The notes under the pieces are model-generated. The model was given only the letters and a program-made list of their open reading frames with translations, searched no databases and was not told where the DNA came from. Shown piece after piece: positions 49,020 to 59,152 of a DNA stretch of 64,000 bases. The DNA is taken from contig NZ_LMMT01000023.1 in NCBI RefSeq assembly GCF_001422365.1, forward strand, positions 310,001 through 374,000. Reading direction: 5' to 3'. The stretch is from Pseudorhodoferax sp. Leaf265 (GTDB lineage Bacteria; Pseudomonadota; Gammaproteobacteria; Burkholderiales; Burkholderiaceae_C). A program made the translations under genes and the position numbers. Position 1 is the stretch's first letter. Each line of letters begins with the position of its first letter.

Positions 49020-50074
49020 GGCTGGAACGTCGCCACGAAGTCTCGCGCGGCGCGCTGCTGCTGGCGCCCGTGGGCGCGGTCGCGTTCACGCTGCTGGTCG
49101 CCGCGCTGCTGGTGCTGTGGGCCGGCGCGCCGGTCGCGCGCACCTACGGCTTGCTGCTGGCGGGCGGTTTCGGCTCGGTGTTCGCCTGGAGCGAAACGCT
49201 CACGCGCGCGATCCCGCTGATCTTGACCGGCCTGGCCGCCACCGTGGCCTTCAAGGCCAAGCTGTTCAACATCGGCGCCGAGGGCCAGCTCTACGCCGGC
49301 GCCATTGCGGCCGTGGCAGTCGGCGGCATGCACGGCGGCACCGGGCTGGAGTGGCCTGTGTGGCTGCTGTTCCCGCTCATGATGCTGGCCGCTGCACTGG
49401 CCGGCGCCCTGCTGCTGCTGGGGCCGGCGCTCATGAAGAACAAGCTCGGCGTGGACGAGGTCGTCACCACGCTGCTGTTCAACTTCATCATGCTGCTGGC
49501 CGTGGGCGCGCTGCTCGACGGCCCCATGAAGGACCCGCTGGCCATGGGTTGGCCGCAAAGCGTGGCGCTGCAGAGCGACCTGGAACTGTCCAAGCTCGTC
49601 GCGCAGACGCGCGTGCACACCGGCCTGCTCTGGGGCGTGGCGCTGGCCTTTCTGGTCTGGGCCATCTTCCGCTACACGGTGCTGGGCTTCGACATCCGCG
49701 CGCTGGGCGCCAACCCGCGCGCGGCGGCCTTCGCGGGCGTGCCCGTCACGCGCACCGTGGTGCTCACCGCCCTGCTCTCGGGCGCGCTGGCCGGCCTGGC
49801 CGGTGCCATCGAGGTGGCGGGCCGCACCAGCTACGTGACGCTGGACATGTCGCCCAACTACGGCTACGCAGGCATCGTGATCGCCATGCTCGCCGGGCTG
49901 CACCCGCTGGGCGTGGTCGCCTCGGCCGTGTTCGTGGCCGGCGTGCTGGTCGGCGCCGACAGCATGAGCCGCGCCGTGGGCGTGCCGACCTACATCGCCG
50001 ACGTGATCGTGGCCACCGCGCTGCTGGCGGTGCTGGTGGCGACGCTGCTGACGCAGTACAGGATCCGCAAATGA
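49016..50074 (+). CDS. ABC importer permease 1 (nucleoside/BMP type)
   Basis: A 352-residue inner-membrane permease with about nine helices. The conserved loop [23 protein letters not shown] and the later [19 protein letters not shown] (EAA-like ATPase contact) identify the BPD-transporter family that includes RbsC and NupP. It overlaps the ATPase gene by ATGA and is followed by the second permease in the same way, so the two form a heterodimeric channel. Confidence 0.92.
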   Translation: MRLERRHEVSRGALLLAPVGAVAFTLLVAALLVLWAGAPVARTYGLLLAGGFGSVFAWSETLTRAIPLILTGLAATVAFKAKLFNIGAEGQLYAGAIAAVAVGGMHGGTGLEWPVWLLFPLMMLAAALAGALLLLGPALMKNKLGVDEVVTTLLFNFIMLLAVGALLDGPMKDPLAMGWPQSVALQSDLELSKLVAQTRVHTGLLWGVALAFLVWAIFRYTVLGFDIRALGANPRAAAFAGVPVTRTVVLTALLSGALAGLAGAIEVAGRTSYVTLDMSPNYGYAGIVIAMLAGLHPLGVVASAVFVAGVLVGADSMSRAVGVPTYIADVIVATALLAVLVATLLTQYRIRK

Positions 50075-50994
50075 GCGAGATCCTGGACATCCTGGGCAAT
50101 GCTGCGTTTTGGGTCGCGGTGCTGCGCATCGCCTCGCCGCTGATCCTCGGCACGCTAGGCGTGCTGCTGTGCGAGCGCGCTGGCGTGCTCAACCTGGGCA
50201 TCGAGGGCATCATGGTCGCGGGCGCCTTCGCCGGCTGGCTGGCCGTCTACCTGGGCTGGCCGCTGTGGATGGGCGTGGCCGTGGCCGCGCTGACGGGCAT
50301 GGCCTTCGGCCTGCTGCACGCCTTCCTGACCGTGGGCCTGGCGCTGTCGCAGCACGTCTCCGGCCTGGGCATCACCATGCTGGCCACGGCGCTGTCGTAC
50401 TACGGCTACCGCGTGAGCTTTCCGAAGGTCACGACACCGCCCACGGTCACGCCGTTCGCGCCCATGGACTGGCTGCCCGTGCCGGTGCTGAACGCGCAGA
50501 CGCCGCTCACGCTGCTGGCCCTGCTGCTGGTGCCGCTGATCGCCTACCTGCTGTACCGCACGCCGGCGGGCCTGGCGCTGCGCATGGTCGGCGAGAACCC
50601 GCAGGCCGCCGAAGGCCAGGGCCTGTCGGTGGCGCGCACGCGCACGGCGGCCATCGTGGCGGGCTCGGCGCTGATGGGCGTGGCGGGCAGCTTCCTGACG
50701 CTGTCGGCCTTCAACGCCTTCTTCTTCAACATGGTCAACGGCCGCGGCTGGATTTGCGTGGCGCTCGTGGTGTTCGCCTCCTGGCGGCCCGGCAAGGCGC
50801 TGCTGGGCGCACTGCTGTTCGCGTTCTTCGATGCGCTGCAGCTGCGGCTGCAGCAGTCGGGCGACGCCGTGCTGCCCTACCAGCTGTACCTGATGCTGCC
50901 CTATGTGCTGTCCATCGTGGCGCTTGTCGTGGTGGCGCGCAAGGCCGCCTATCCGCAGGCGCTCATGAAGCCCTACCGCAAGGGCGAGCGCTAG
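50071..50994 (+). CDS. ABC importer permease 2 (nucleoside/BMP type)
   Basis: A 307-residue inner-membrane permease, partner of the gene before it. ERAGVLNLGIEGIMVAGAFAGW is the hallmark segment, and MVGENPQAAEGQGLSVARTRT is the loop that contacts the ATPase. About nine helices. The ATG overlaps the previous stop. It is the last gene of the BMP importer operon and converges with livF; no terminator is evident in the 11-base gap. Confidence 0.92.
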   Translation: MSEILDILGNAAFWVAVLRIASPLILGTLGVLLCERAGVLNLGIEGIMVAGAFAGWLAVYLGWPLWMGVAVAALTGMAFGLLHAFLTVGLALSQHVSGLGITMLATALSYYGYRVSFPKVTTPPTVTPFAPMDWLPVPVLNAQTPLTLLALLLVPLIAYLLYRTPAGLALRMVGENPQAAEGQGLSVARTRTAAIVAGSALMGVAGSFLTLSAFNAFFFNMVNGRGWICVALVVFASWRPGKALLGALLFAFFDALQLRLQQSGDAVLPYQLYLMLPYVLSIVALVVVARKAAYPQALMKPYRKGER

Positions 50995-51005
50995 GTGCGC
51001 AGCAT

Positions 51006-51764
51006 TCAAATGCCCATGTAGGCAGCGCGCACCCGCGTGTCGCCGGCCAGCACGCTGCTGGGGCCGGCGAACGCGACCCGGCCGGTCTCGATCACCACGC
51101 CGCGGTGCGCCAGTTCGAAGGCCGTCAGCACGTCCTGTTCGACCAGCAGGATGGTCAGCCCCGTGCGGTTGATCTCCAGCAGCGACTCCGACAGCTTCTC
51201 CACCGCGCGCGGCGCCAGGCCCAGCGAGAGCTCGTCGATCATCAGCAAGGTCGGCCGCGACATGAGCCCGCGCCCGATCGCGCACATCTGCTGCTCGCCG
51301 CCCGACAGCGTGGTCGCATCCTGCTGCTGGCGCTGGTGCAGGATGGGAAACAGCGCATAGACCCAGTCCAGGTCGCGCAGGATGTCGGCCCGCGCATCGC
51401 TACGCAGATGAGCACCGAGCAGCAGGTTGTCGCGCACCGACAGGCCGCGGAACAGGCGCCGGCCCTCCGGCACCTGCGCGATGCCCGCGCGCAGCACGGC
51501 CTCGGGCGAGGCGCCGGCCAGCTCGCGTCCCGCGAAATGCACGCTGCCGGCGCGCGCCTTCACGAGGCCCGACACCGTGCGCAGCAGCGTGGTCTTGCCC
51601 GCGCCGTTGGAGCCGACCACGCAGGCGATCTCGCCCGCCTTGACGGCCATGTCCACGCCCCACAGGACCTGCACGTCGCCGTAGCCGGCCTGCAGGCCGG
51701 TGATGCGCAGCAGGTCCGCCGGCTGCGGCGCAGGGCTGCTTGCGGATGCGCTGGCGTCGTTCAT
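51006..51764 (-). CDS. livF: Branched-chain amino-acid-type ABC ATPase LivF
   Basis: A 252-residue ATPase. Walker A is GSNGAGKTT, Q-loop region AQVPEGRRLF, signature LSGGEQQMCAIGRGL, and Walker B LLMIDELSLGLAP, all as in LivF. It would power uptake of an amino-acid-like or other small acidic/amide substrate with livG, livH and livM. ATG 51764 overlaps the livG stop by ATGA. Last gene of the ten-gene minus-strand run starting at the Rieske oxygenase. Confidence 0.93.
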   Translation of the reverse strand: MNDASASASSPAPQPADLLRITGLQAGYGDVQVLWGVDMAVKAGEIACVVGSNGAGKTTLLRTVSGLVKARAGSVHFAGRELAGASPEAVLRAGIAQVPEGRRLFRGLSVRDNLLLGAHLRSDARADILRDLDWVYALFPILHQRQQQDATTLSGGEQQMCAIGRGLMSRPTLLMIDELSLGLAPRAVEKLSESLLEINRTGLTILLVEQDVLTAFELAHRGVVIETGRVAFAGPSSVLAGDTRVRAAYMGI

Positions 51765-52510
51765 GCGGTCTGCATCCTTTCGGCGTACTTGGTTCCCAGG
51801 TAGGCCTCGATCACCCTGGCGTCCTGCGCCACGGCACGCGGCTCGCCACGTGCGATCAGCTCGCCGTGGTGCAGCACCAGCAGGTCGTCGCAAAGCGAGA
51901 ACACCACCTTCATGAGGTGTTCGATCAGCAGCACGGTCACGCCGCGCGCCGCGATCGCCCGGACCAGCGCGATGGCATCGACGATCTCGGCGCTGTTCAG
52001 GCCCGCGTTGACCTCGTCCAGCAGCAGCAGGCGCGGCCGCATGGCCAGCGACTTGGCCAGCTCCAGCCGCTTGCGCGACGGCAGCGTCAGCGCCGCGGCA
52101 GGCCGGTCGGCCTGGGCCTGCAGGCCCACGAAGCGCAGGTGTTCGGCCGCCTGCTCGCGCGCCTCGCGCCGGTCGCGCGCACCGCCTGCGAACAGTGCAC
52201 CTGCCGCCACGTTCTCCAGCACGCTCATCTGCGCGAACGGCTGCACGATCTGGAAGGTGCGCGACAGCCCGCGCCGTGCGGACTGGAACGGCCGCTGCCC
52301 GCTCACGTCGCGGCCTTCGAACTCCAGGCTGCCGGCGTCCGCCCGGTGCACGCCCGTGACGAGGTTGACCAGCGTGGTCTTGCCCGCGCCGTTCGGCCCG
52401 ATCAGGCCGACGATGCGGCCGGGCGCCAGGTCGAAGCTGACCCCGTTGACGGCAGCCACCCCGCCGAAGCGCTTGGTCAGGCCCTGTACCCGCAGCAGCG
52501 GCGCGCTCAT
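51761..52510 (-). CDS. livG: Branched-chain amino-acid-type ABC ATPase LivG
   Basis: A 249-residue ATPase. Walker A is GPNGAGKTT, the LivG-typical RTFQIVQPFAQMSVLENV follows, and Walker B is LLLLDEVNAGLN with Asn-Ala in place of the usual Pro-Met. The normal LSGG signature is unusual here: the region reads ALTLPSRKRLELAKSLA, seen in part of the LivG family. LIEHLMKVV is the H-loop. It overlaps livM and livF by four bases each. Confidence 0.92.
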   Translation of the reverse strand: MSAPLLRVQGLTKRFGGVAAVNGVSFDLAPGRIVGLIGPNGAGKTTLVNLVTGVHRADAGSLEFEGRDVSGQRPFQSARRGLSRTFQIVQPFAQMSVLENVAAGALFAGGARDRREAREQAAEHLRFVGLQAQADRPAAALTLPSRKRLELAKSLAMRPRLLLLDEVNAGLNSAEIVDAIALVRAIAARGVTVLLIEHLMKVVFSLCDDLLVLHHGELIARGEPRAVAQDARVIEAYLGTKYAERMQTA

Positions 52511-53457
52511 GCTGCGCCCCCCGGTCCGCCCTGTGGCGCGCGCGCCGGCCGGCGTTGCCGCAGGCGCCCGAGCAGCCCACCCGGCAGGAAGAACACCAGC
52601 AGGACCACCACGATGCCGAGCGCGGCCTGGTTGTAGTCCAGGAAGCGCGCCCAGACGACCTGCTCGATCACCACGAAGCTGGTCGCGCCGAGCACGGGCC
52701 CGAGCACCGTGCCCGGCCCGCCCAGCAGCACCATGACCGGCACCTTCAGCGTCGTCAGGATGTTGAACGCATCGGTCGGCGCGATGTAGGCGACCCAGGA
52801 GGCCGAGATCGCGCCCACGGTGCCGCAGAACAGCGCCGACAGCGCGAAGCCGGCCGTCTTGGTGCGCACCACGTCCACGCCCACCATGTCGGCCGCATCC
52901 TCGTTCTGCTGGATGCACTGCAGGCCGAAGCCCAGCCGGCCGCGGTCGACCAGCACCGTCATCGCGAAGGCCAGCACCATCACGGCCAGCATGGCGTACA
53001 GGAAGACCATCCCCGCGAAGGCCGGGCCGCCGGCCAGGATGGGCAGGTTCAGGCCCTCGCCGCCGCCGGTCAGGCCAGACCACGACGAGGCCACCAGCCG
53101 CAGCACCTCGACGATGGCGATCGAGCCGACCGCGAAGTAGTGCCCCTTCATGCGCAGCAGGCCGTAGCCCAGCAGCGCCGCGAACAGCCCGGTGACCAGC
53201 GTCGCCAGCACCCAGGCCAGCACCATGGGCACGCCGGCGTTCTGCAGCAGCGCGCCCGCGTAGGAGCCCAGGCCGACGAAGGCCGCCGTGGCGAACGAGG
53301 GGTAGCCGGCGTAGCCGCCGATGATGTTCCACGACAGTGCCAGCGCGCAGTACATGCAGACGAAGGTGGCCTGCTGCACCAGGTGGTTGTCACCGGCCAG
53401 CGGCAGGGTCGCCAGCACGGCCGCGAACAATGCGAACGGGACGATGCTGCGCTTCAT
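52507..53457 (-). CDS. livM: Branched-chain amino-acid-type ABC permease LivM
   Basis: A 316-residue membrane permease with eight to ten helices. ALSWNIIGGYAGYPSFATAAFVGLGSYAGALL is the LivM hallmark near the N-terminus, and CIQQNEDAADMVGVDVVRTKTAGFALSA is the ATPase-contact loop. LLGGPGTVLGPVLGA is also typical. ATG 53457 overlaps the livH stop. It ends with a basic Arg/Pro-rich tail. Confidence 0.93.
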   Translation of the reverse strand: MKRSIVPFALFAAVLATLPLAGDNHLVQQATFVCMYCALALSWNIIGGYAGYPSFATAAFVGLGSYAGALLQNAGVPMVLAWVLATLVTGLFAALLGYGLLRMKGHYFAVGSIAIVEVLRLVASSWSGLTGGGEGLNLPILAGGPAFAGMVFLYAMLAVMVLAFAMTVLVDRGRLGFGLQCIQQNEDAADMVGVDVVRTKTAGFALSALFCGTVGAISASWVAYIAPTDAFNILTTLKVPVMVLLGGPGTVLGPVLGATSFVVIEQVVWARFLDYNQAALGIVVVLLVFFLPGGLLGRLRQRRPARAPQGGPGGAA

Positions 53458-54314
53458 TCGTAACCCCTGCGTCCCAGCAGGCCGGTGGGCCTGGTCATCA
53501 ACAGGCCCAGCATCAGCAGGAAGCCGACCAGCACGGCGTTCTGCGGACCGAACCAATGGCCGGCGAACGATTCCACGAGCCCCAGCACCAGGCCGCCGAC
53601 CAGCGCCCCGGGCACCGTGCCCAGCCCGCCGATCACGCAGACCACGAAGGCCTTGTCCAAGAGCAGGCCCGACAGGTTGGTGGTGACCGGGAACACCATG
53701 GCCATCAGCGCCCCGCAGGCGCCGGCCAGGCCCGCGCCGATGGCGAAGGTCATGGCGTAGACGCGGTGGATGCGGATGCCCATCAGCGCCGCGGCGTCGC
53801 GGTCCATGCGCACCGCGACGATGGCGCGGCCGGCGCGCGAGCTGCGCAGCACCAGGTACAGCAGCCCGGTCAGTGCCAGCGCCAGCGCAAAGGCGAGGAT
53901 GCGGTCCCAGGCCACGACCACGTCGCCCAGGGCCAGCGTGCCCAGGTCGAGCGTGATGCGCCGCGGCGTGGCATCGAACAGCACATTCATCGCGTTGTAC
54001 AGCACCAGGTCCAGGCCGAAGGTCACCGTCAGCGTGGTCAGCACCGGCCTGTGCACGAGGCGGTTGACCAGGCCGGCCTGCAGCACCCAGCCCAGCAGGA
54101 AGACCAGCGCGGAGACCGGCAGCAGCGCCACCAGCGGGTGCACCTGCCAGTGCAGCCAGGCGAAGTAGGTCAGATAGCCGCCCAGGATGATCATGGAGCC
54201 GTGCAGCATGTTGATCACGTTCAGCACACCCCACACCAGCGAGAAGCCCACCGCCAGGCAGGCGTAGAGCGCACCCAGGGTCAGTCCGTTCGCGAGCACC
54301 TGCAGGTAGACCAT
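53454..54314 (-). CDS. livH: Branched-chain amino-acid-type ABC permease LivH
   Basis: A 286-residue permease, partner of LivM. NGLTLGALYACLAVGFSLVWGVLNVINMLHGSM is diagnostic of LivH. The loop AVRMDRDAAALMGIRIHRVYAMTF contacts the ATPase, and CVIGGLGTVPGALVGGLVLGLVES is conserved. It begins nine bases after the PhyH-family gene, showing that the dioxygenase is transcribed with the transporter. Confidence 0.94.
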   Translation of the reverse strand: MVYLQVLANGLTLGALYACLAVGFSLVWGVLNVINMLHGSMIILGGYLTYFAWLHWQVHPLVALLPVSALVFLLGWVLQAGLVNRLVHRPVLTTLTVTFGLDLVLYNAMNVLFDATPRRITLDLGTLALGDVVVAWDRILAFALALALTGLLYLVLRSSRAGRAIVAVRMDRDAAALMGIRIHRVYAMTFAIGAGLAGACGALMAMVFPVTTNLSGLLLDKAFVVCVIGGLGTVPGALVGGLVLGLVESFAGHWFGPQNAVLVGFLLMLGLLMTRPTGLLGRRGYE

Positions 54315-54323
54315 GGGCCGGGC

Positions 54324-55151
54324 CTATTCGACCGGATCCAGGTCGGCCGCCTGCTTGACCTCGCCGTCCTTGTAGGCGCCCCAGGACGCCTGCAGCTGGC
54401 GCATGGCCACCGGATCCAGGTCGAAGCGCGGCAGGTCGTCCGGCTGCCAGTGGCCGAAGCGGTCGGTGCCGCGCACCAGCGTCGCGCGGCCCTGGCCGCT
54501 GACCGAGCGCACCTCGGCGGGAATGAAGAAGAACGCGAAGCCGATGCGCCGGTCCGCCGCGCGGTTGGGCAGCGAGCTGTGCGCCATCTGCTCGTGGTGC
54601 AGCGAGAACTCGCCGGCCGCCAGCGGCATCTCCACGGCCGCGGCCTCGTCGATGCCCTGCAGCGCCTGGCCCTTGGCCAGCATGTTGTCCTGTGCGAAGG
54701 TCTCCACGTGCTGCAGCGCCGGGCCACGGTGCGTGCCAGGCGCCACGCGCAGGCAGCCGTGCATCGCCGACGCCTCGGACAGCGCGACCCAGGCCGTCAC
54801 CTCGCGGTGCGGCGTGAGGCCGAAGTAGGCCGAATCCTGGTGCCAGGACACATAGCGCGCGTCGCGCCCGTCCTTGGCGAAGATGGACGCGCCGAACAGC
54901 AGGATGTCCGGGCCGATCAGGTCCTCCACCGCATCGAGGATGCGCGGGTTGGTGGCGATCTCCATGAGCCACGGGAACGCCAGGTGGCCCTTGATCTTCA
55001 GCGTGCGGTTGGCGTCGTGGCCGACGCTGCGCTCGTAGGCCTCGATGCGCTCGCGGTAGGTGGCGGCCTGCGCCGCGTCGAAGGCGCGCAGGGGGAACAG
55101 GTAGCCCTGCTCGTCGAACTGGCGCTTTTGCGCCTCGGTCAGCAGCTTCAT
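54324..55151 (-). CDS. Phytanoyl-CoA dioxygenase (PhyH)-family oxygenase
   Basis: A 275-residue Fe(II)/2-oxoglutarate dioxygenase. The first iron ligands HxD are in SWHQDSAYFG, the distal His is in LHHEQMAHSSLPN, and the 2-oxoglutarate-binding Arg follows (DRRIGFAFFF). GCLRVAPGTHRG is the family segment between them. Members hydroxylate diverse small molecules, including ectoine and alkyl-acid derivatives. GAGGAG lies seven bases upstream. It sits between a binding-protein gene and livH, so it probably acts on the imported compound; the substrate is unknown. Confidence 0.88.
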   Translation of the reverse strand: MKLLTEAQKRQFDEQGYLFPLRAFDAAQAATYRERIEAYERSVGHDANRTLKIKGHLAFPWLMEIATNPRILDAVEDLIGPDILLFGASIFAKDGRDARYVSWHQDSAYFGLTPHREVTAWVALSEASAMHGCLRVAPGTHRGPALQHVETFAQDNMLAKGQALQGIDEAAAVEMPLAAGEFSLHHEQMAHSSLPNRAADRRIGFAFFFIPAEVRSVSGQGRATLVRGTDRFGHWQPDDLPRFDLDPVAMRQLQASWGAYKDGEVKQAADLDPVE

Positions 55152-55161
55152 CGCATGCTCC

Positions 55162-56352
55162 TCACCTGGCCACGGCCAGCAGGTCGGCCTGGCGCATCTC
55201 GGCCGGGAACAACACCACCGGCTTGCCGCCCTGGATCTGGATGATGGGCAGCTTGCGGTTCTCGTTCATGCCGTCGGCGCGGAACTTGATCGGCCCGTAG
55301 AAGGTGGCGATGTCCGTCGCCGCGATGGCCTGGCGCAAGGCGTCGGGCGCCAGGCTGCCGGCCCGCTCGATCGCCTTCTGGATCACGACCAGCGCGGCCG
55401 CAGACGATGCGTGCACATAGTCCGGGTCCTGGCCGGTCTTCTTGCGCACGGCATCGGCGAAGGCCTGGGTGCTGCCGAACACGTCGTCGGACTGGTAGGT
55501 CTGCGACGGGTGCCACCAGGTGGCCGAGGTCACGTTCTCGGCCAGCGGGCCCAGGCTGTCGACGAACTCCTTGTAGGCCGGGCCGGTGATCATGGTGACC
55601 ATGGGCGCCGTCATGCGCAGGTCGGCCATCTGCTTGCGCACCAGCACCAGGTCTTTGGTGTAGCCGGTCACGAAGATCCAGTCCGGCGCCGTGGTCTTGA
55701 GCTGCGTCAGCGTGGCGGCATGGTCCAGCGTGCCCACCGGATAGGTCTCGTTGTAGACCAGCTCCAGCCCGGCCTTCTTCGCCTGCTCGGCCATGGTGGT
55801 GGCCATCACCTTGGGAAACACGTCGGCGCGGCCCAGCACGGCGACCTTCTTCACGCCGGGCTGCTTCTCCCTGGCCATGGCGATCATGGCGTCGATCAGG
55901 CCCACCGAGGGCGCCAGCGTGCCGAACAGGTTCTTGTAGCCCTGGTTGTGGACCGGCTCGGCCGATGCCACGGCCACGATGGGGATGCCGTAGCGCTCGG
56001 CCACGCCCGCGACCACCTTGGCATGGCCGGATCCGAACGGCGCCGTCATGACCTGCACCTTGTCGACGTTGATCAGGCGCTCGGCGAGCTGCTGCGCGCG
56101 CTTCTCGTCGGTCTGGTAGTCGTAGGTGACCAGCTCGACCTTGCGCTTGTGCCCGCCCACCACGATGCCGCCGGCGGCATTGATGCGCTCCAGCCAGAGC
56201 GCGTAGCCGGCTTGCTGCTTCTTGCCTTCATCGGCCAGCGCGCCGGACAGCGCCAGCGGCGCGCCGATCTTGATGGTCTCCTGGGCCTGCGCGCCCCAGG
56301 CGAGCAAGGCGCCCGCCAGGGCCAGGCCCTTGAACCAGGATGTCGTGGACAT
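55162..56352 (-). CDS. Amino-acid-type ABC substrate-binding protein (LivK-like)
   Basis: A 396-residue periplasmic binding protein of the Peripla_BP_6 type. The signal peptide is FKGLALAGALLAWGAQAQ. The mature start, ETIKIGAPLALSGALADEG, and AVASAEPVHNQGYKNLFGTL are typical of the family. The family includes binders of branched-chain amino acids, amides, urea and aromatic acids. A ribosome site AAGGA precedes the ATG. It is followed ten bases later by PhyH and then livHMGF, to which it must supply substrate. Confidence 0.92.
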   Translation of the reverse strand: MSTTSWFKGLALAGALLAWGAQAQETIKIGAPLALSGALADEGKKQQAGYALWLERINAAGGIVVGGHKRKVELVTYDYQTDEKRAQQLAERLINVDKVQVMTAPFGSGHAKVVAGVAERYGIPIVAVASAEPVHNQGYKNLFGTLAPSVGLIDAMIAMAREKQPGVKKVAVLGRADVFPKVMATTMAEQAKKAGLELVYNETYPVGTLDHAATLTQLKTTAPDWIFVTGYTKDLVLVRKQMADLRMTAPMVTMITGPAYKEFVDSLGPLAENVTSATWWHPSQTYQSDDVFGSTQAFADAVRKKTGQDPDYVHASSAAALVVIQKAIERAGSLAPDALRQAIAATDIATFYGPIKFRADGMNENRKLPIIQIQGGKPVVLFPAEMRQADLLAVAR

Positions 56353-56411
56353 GGTGCTTCCTTCTCCAATCGCTGCGGTGGATGCCGGCGCGCCGCGCCG
56401 GCGACGGTGGA

Positions 56412-57470
56412 TCACGGGTAGTTCTTCGCCTGCGCCTCGATCGCGCTGCGGTCGAACCTGTTGATCTCGGCGATGAACCGGTCGGTGTAGGCCTGGCGCG
56501 GGTTGTAGCTGGCCGGCAGGTTGGCGCCGGCCTCGCGCGCCAGCTTGGCGATGGTGTCCCACTGCTCGGGCCGCGCGGCGCCGTACTGCATGCCCGGCGC
56601 CAGCTTGTAGCTGTCGAAGCGCGAGACGAAGACGGTCTTGGCGTCCTTCATGGCGGCGGCCGGATCGGCGTTCTGCGGCCTGGTCTGCGGGTAGACGTCC
56701 CAGTGGATCCTGATCGCGCCCTCGGGGTTGGCCAGGCCGAAGTGCACGGCCTTGGCGATGCCGCGGCCCACCGCGACCACCACCTCGGGGTGCTTTTCCA
56801 GCATCTCGGTGCGCGTGACGATCACGTTGCCGACCAGGTCGTCGTAGAAGCCGGGCTTGAACTCGGTGAACTGCGCGCCGCGGTTCTCCAGGCTGGCCAC
56901 GGCCGTGTCCCAGGCCGCCCAGGCCACGATGTCGCCGCGCTGCATGGCCAGCGCCGGCGGCGCACCGGTGCCGGTGGCGATGACCTTCACATCCTTGTCG
57001 AAGGCCAGGCCCGCCTCGCGGAACACACCGCCGAAGTAGGCGCTGCTGAGCTCCAGCACCGGCATGCCGATGGTCTTGCCCTTGAGGTCCTTGACGCTCT
57101 TGATGGCCGAATCCCTGGGCACGACGAGCTTGGAGATCGGCGCGCGCGCATGCACGTAGAAGGCCTGCACCGGCATGCCCTGGGCCTGGGCCTGCATCAG
57201 CGCCTCGGCCGTCACGGTGATGAAGTCCATCTTGCCCGAGGCCACCATCTGCAGGCCGGCCACGGCGCCGGCGGCGCCGAACACATCGACCTCCACGTTG
57301 TCGGCCGCCCAGTAGCCCATCTTTTTGGGAATGGAGGAATGCCCGGCATGGCCCGTGGAGATGTCCACCGTGGTGGGGCCGAAACTGGTCTTGTAGGGGC
57401 CGGCGGCGAAGGCCGCTCCCGCGGCGAACAGCGCGCAGACAGCCAGCGCAAGGCGATGACGGGGCAGCAT
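56412..57470 (-). CDS. NMT1/SsuA-type ABC substrate-binding protein
   Basis: A 352-residue exported binding protein of the NMT1/THI5-like family, which binds sulfonates, nitrate, pyrimidines, riboflavin or aromatic acids. The signal peptide is LALAVCALFAAGAAFA. Segments DVFGAAGAVAGLQMVASGKMDF and IKSVKDLKGKTIGMPVLELSSAYFGG are standard. GGAG lies seven bases before ATG 57470, preferred to an in-frame TTG two codons earlier. It follows the permease gene by 12 bases and belongs with the two permeases and the ATPase upstream. Confidence 0.9.
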   Translation of the reverse strand: MLPRHRLALAVCALFAAGAAFAAGPYKTSFGPTTVDISTGHAGHSSIPKKMGYWAADNVEVDVFGAAGAVAGLQMVASGKMDFITVTAEALMQAQAQGMPVQAFYVHARAPISKLVVPRDSAIKSVKDLKGKTIGMPVLELSSAYFGGVFREAGLAFDKDVKVIATGTGAPPALAMQRGDIVAWAAWDTAVASLENRGAQFTEFKPGFYDDLVGNVIVTRTEMLEKHPEVVVAVGRGIAKAVHFGLANPEGAIRIHWDVYPQTRPQNADPAAAMKDAKTVFVSRFDSYKLAPGMQYGAARPEQWDTIAKLAREAGANLPASYNPRQAYTDRFIAEINRFDRSAIEAQAKNYP

Positions 57471-57482
57471 GGGCAAACTCCT

Positions 57483-58324
57483 TCAGGAACGGGATGTGGG
57501 AGAAGCGGAAGATGCAGGCATCCAGGACAGCAGCCGGCGCCGCAGCAGCGCGACCGCGCCATGCAGCGCCATGCCGATGGCACCCAGGACGATGAGCACG
57601 CCGTAGACCTTGGGCACTTCCATCTGCGAGTTGGACAGCACCATCTGGTAGCCCAGGCCGGCCGTGGCGCCGACGAACTCGCCGACGATGGCGCCGGTCA
57701 GCGCGAACACGATGGCCACATCGGCCCCGGCCATGATGAAGGGCGCCGCCGAGGGCAACTGCACCAGGCGGAACACCTGCCAGCGGCTGGCCGACAGCGC
57801 GCGCATCACATCGATGCGGCCCGTGTCGCAGCTCTTCAGACCCACGATCACGTTGACCACGATGGGGAAGAAGGCGATCAGCGCCGCCACTGCCACCTTG
57901 GACGACAGGCCGAAGCCGAACCAGGCCACGAACAGCGGCGCCAGCGCGATCTTGGGCAGGGTCTGGATGGCGACCAGGTAGCCGTAGACCGTGCGTTCGA
58001 CAAGCCGGCTCTGCGCGATCAGCCCGCCCACCGCGATGCCGGCCGCCAGCGCGATGGCAAAGCCCGTGAGCGTGGCGCCCAGCGTGACCTGCGCGTTGGT
58101 CCACAGCGAGCCGTCGCGCGCCATGGCGGCGATGGCCGCGAACACCTGGCTGGGCGGCGGCAGGAGGTAGGCACCGATGCCCAGCAGCGCCACGCCCCAC
58201 TCCCAGGCCGCGAACAGCAGCACGATGGCCGCGGCCGGCAGCGCGAGGTCGCCCGCGCGCGCCAGCCAGGCGGCCGCACGGCGCGGCCGCGCGCCGGCGG
58301 GAATGTCCATTCCGAGCGCGGCCA

Positions 58325-58325
<1 letters not shown>
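57483..58325 (-). CDS. Ssu/Tau-type ABC permease (second of two)
   Basis: A 280-residue permease with about six helices. IGAYLLPPPSQVF near the start, IQTLPKIALAPLFVAWFGFGLSSK, and the EAA loop VMRALSASRWQVFRLVQLPSAAPFIMAG identify the SsuC/TauC family. It overlaps the ATPase gene: ATG 58325 lies on that gene's stop, and GTG 58328 is an alternative. The other permease of the same family is on the other side of the ATPase, so this importer may use a heterodimer. Confidence 0.91.
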
Positions 58326-59143
<818 letters not shown>

Positions 59144-59152
59144 GTGCGGCCC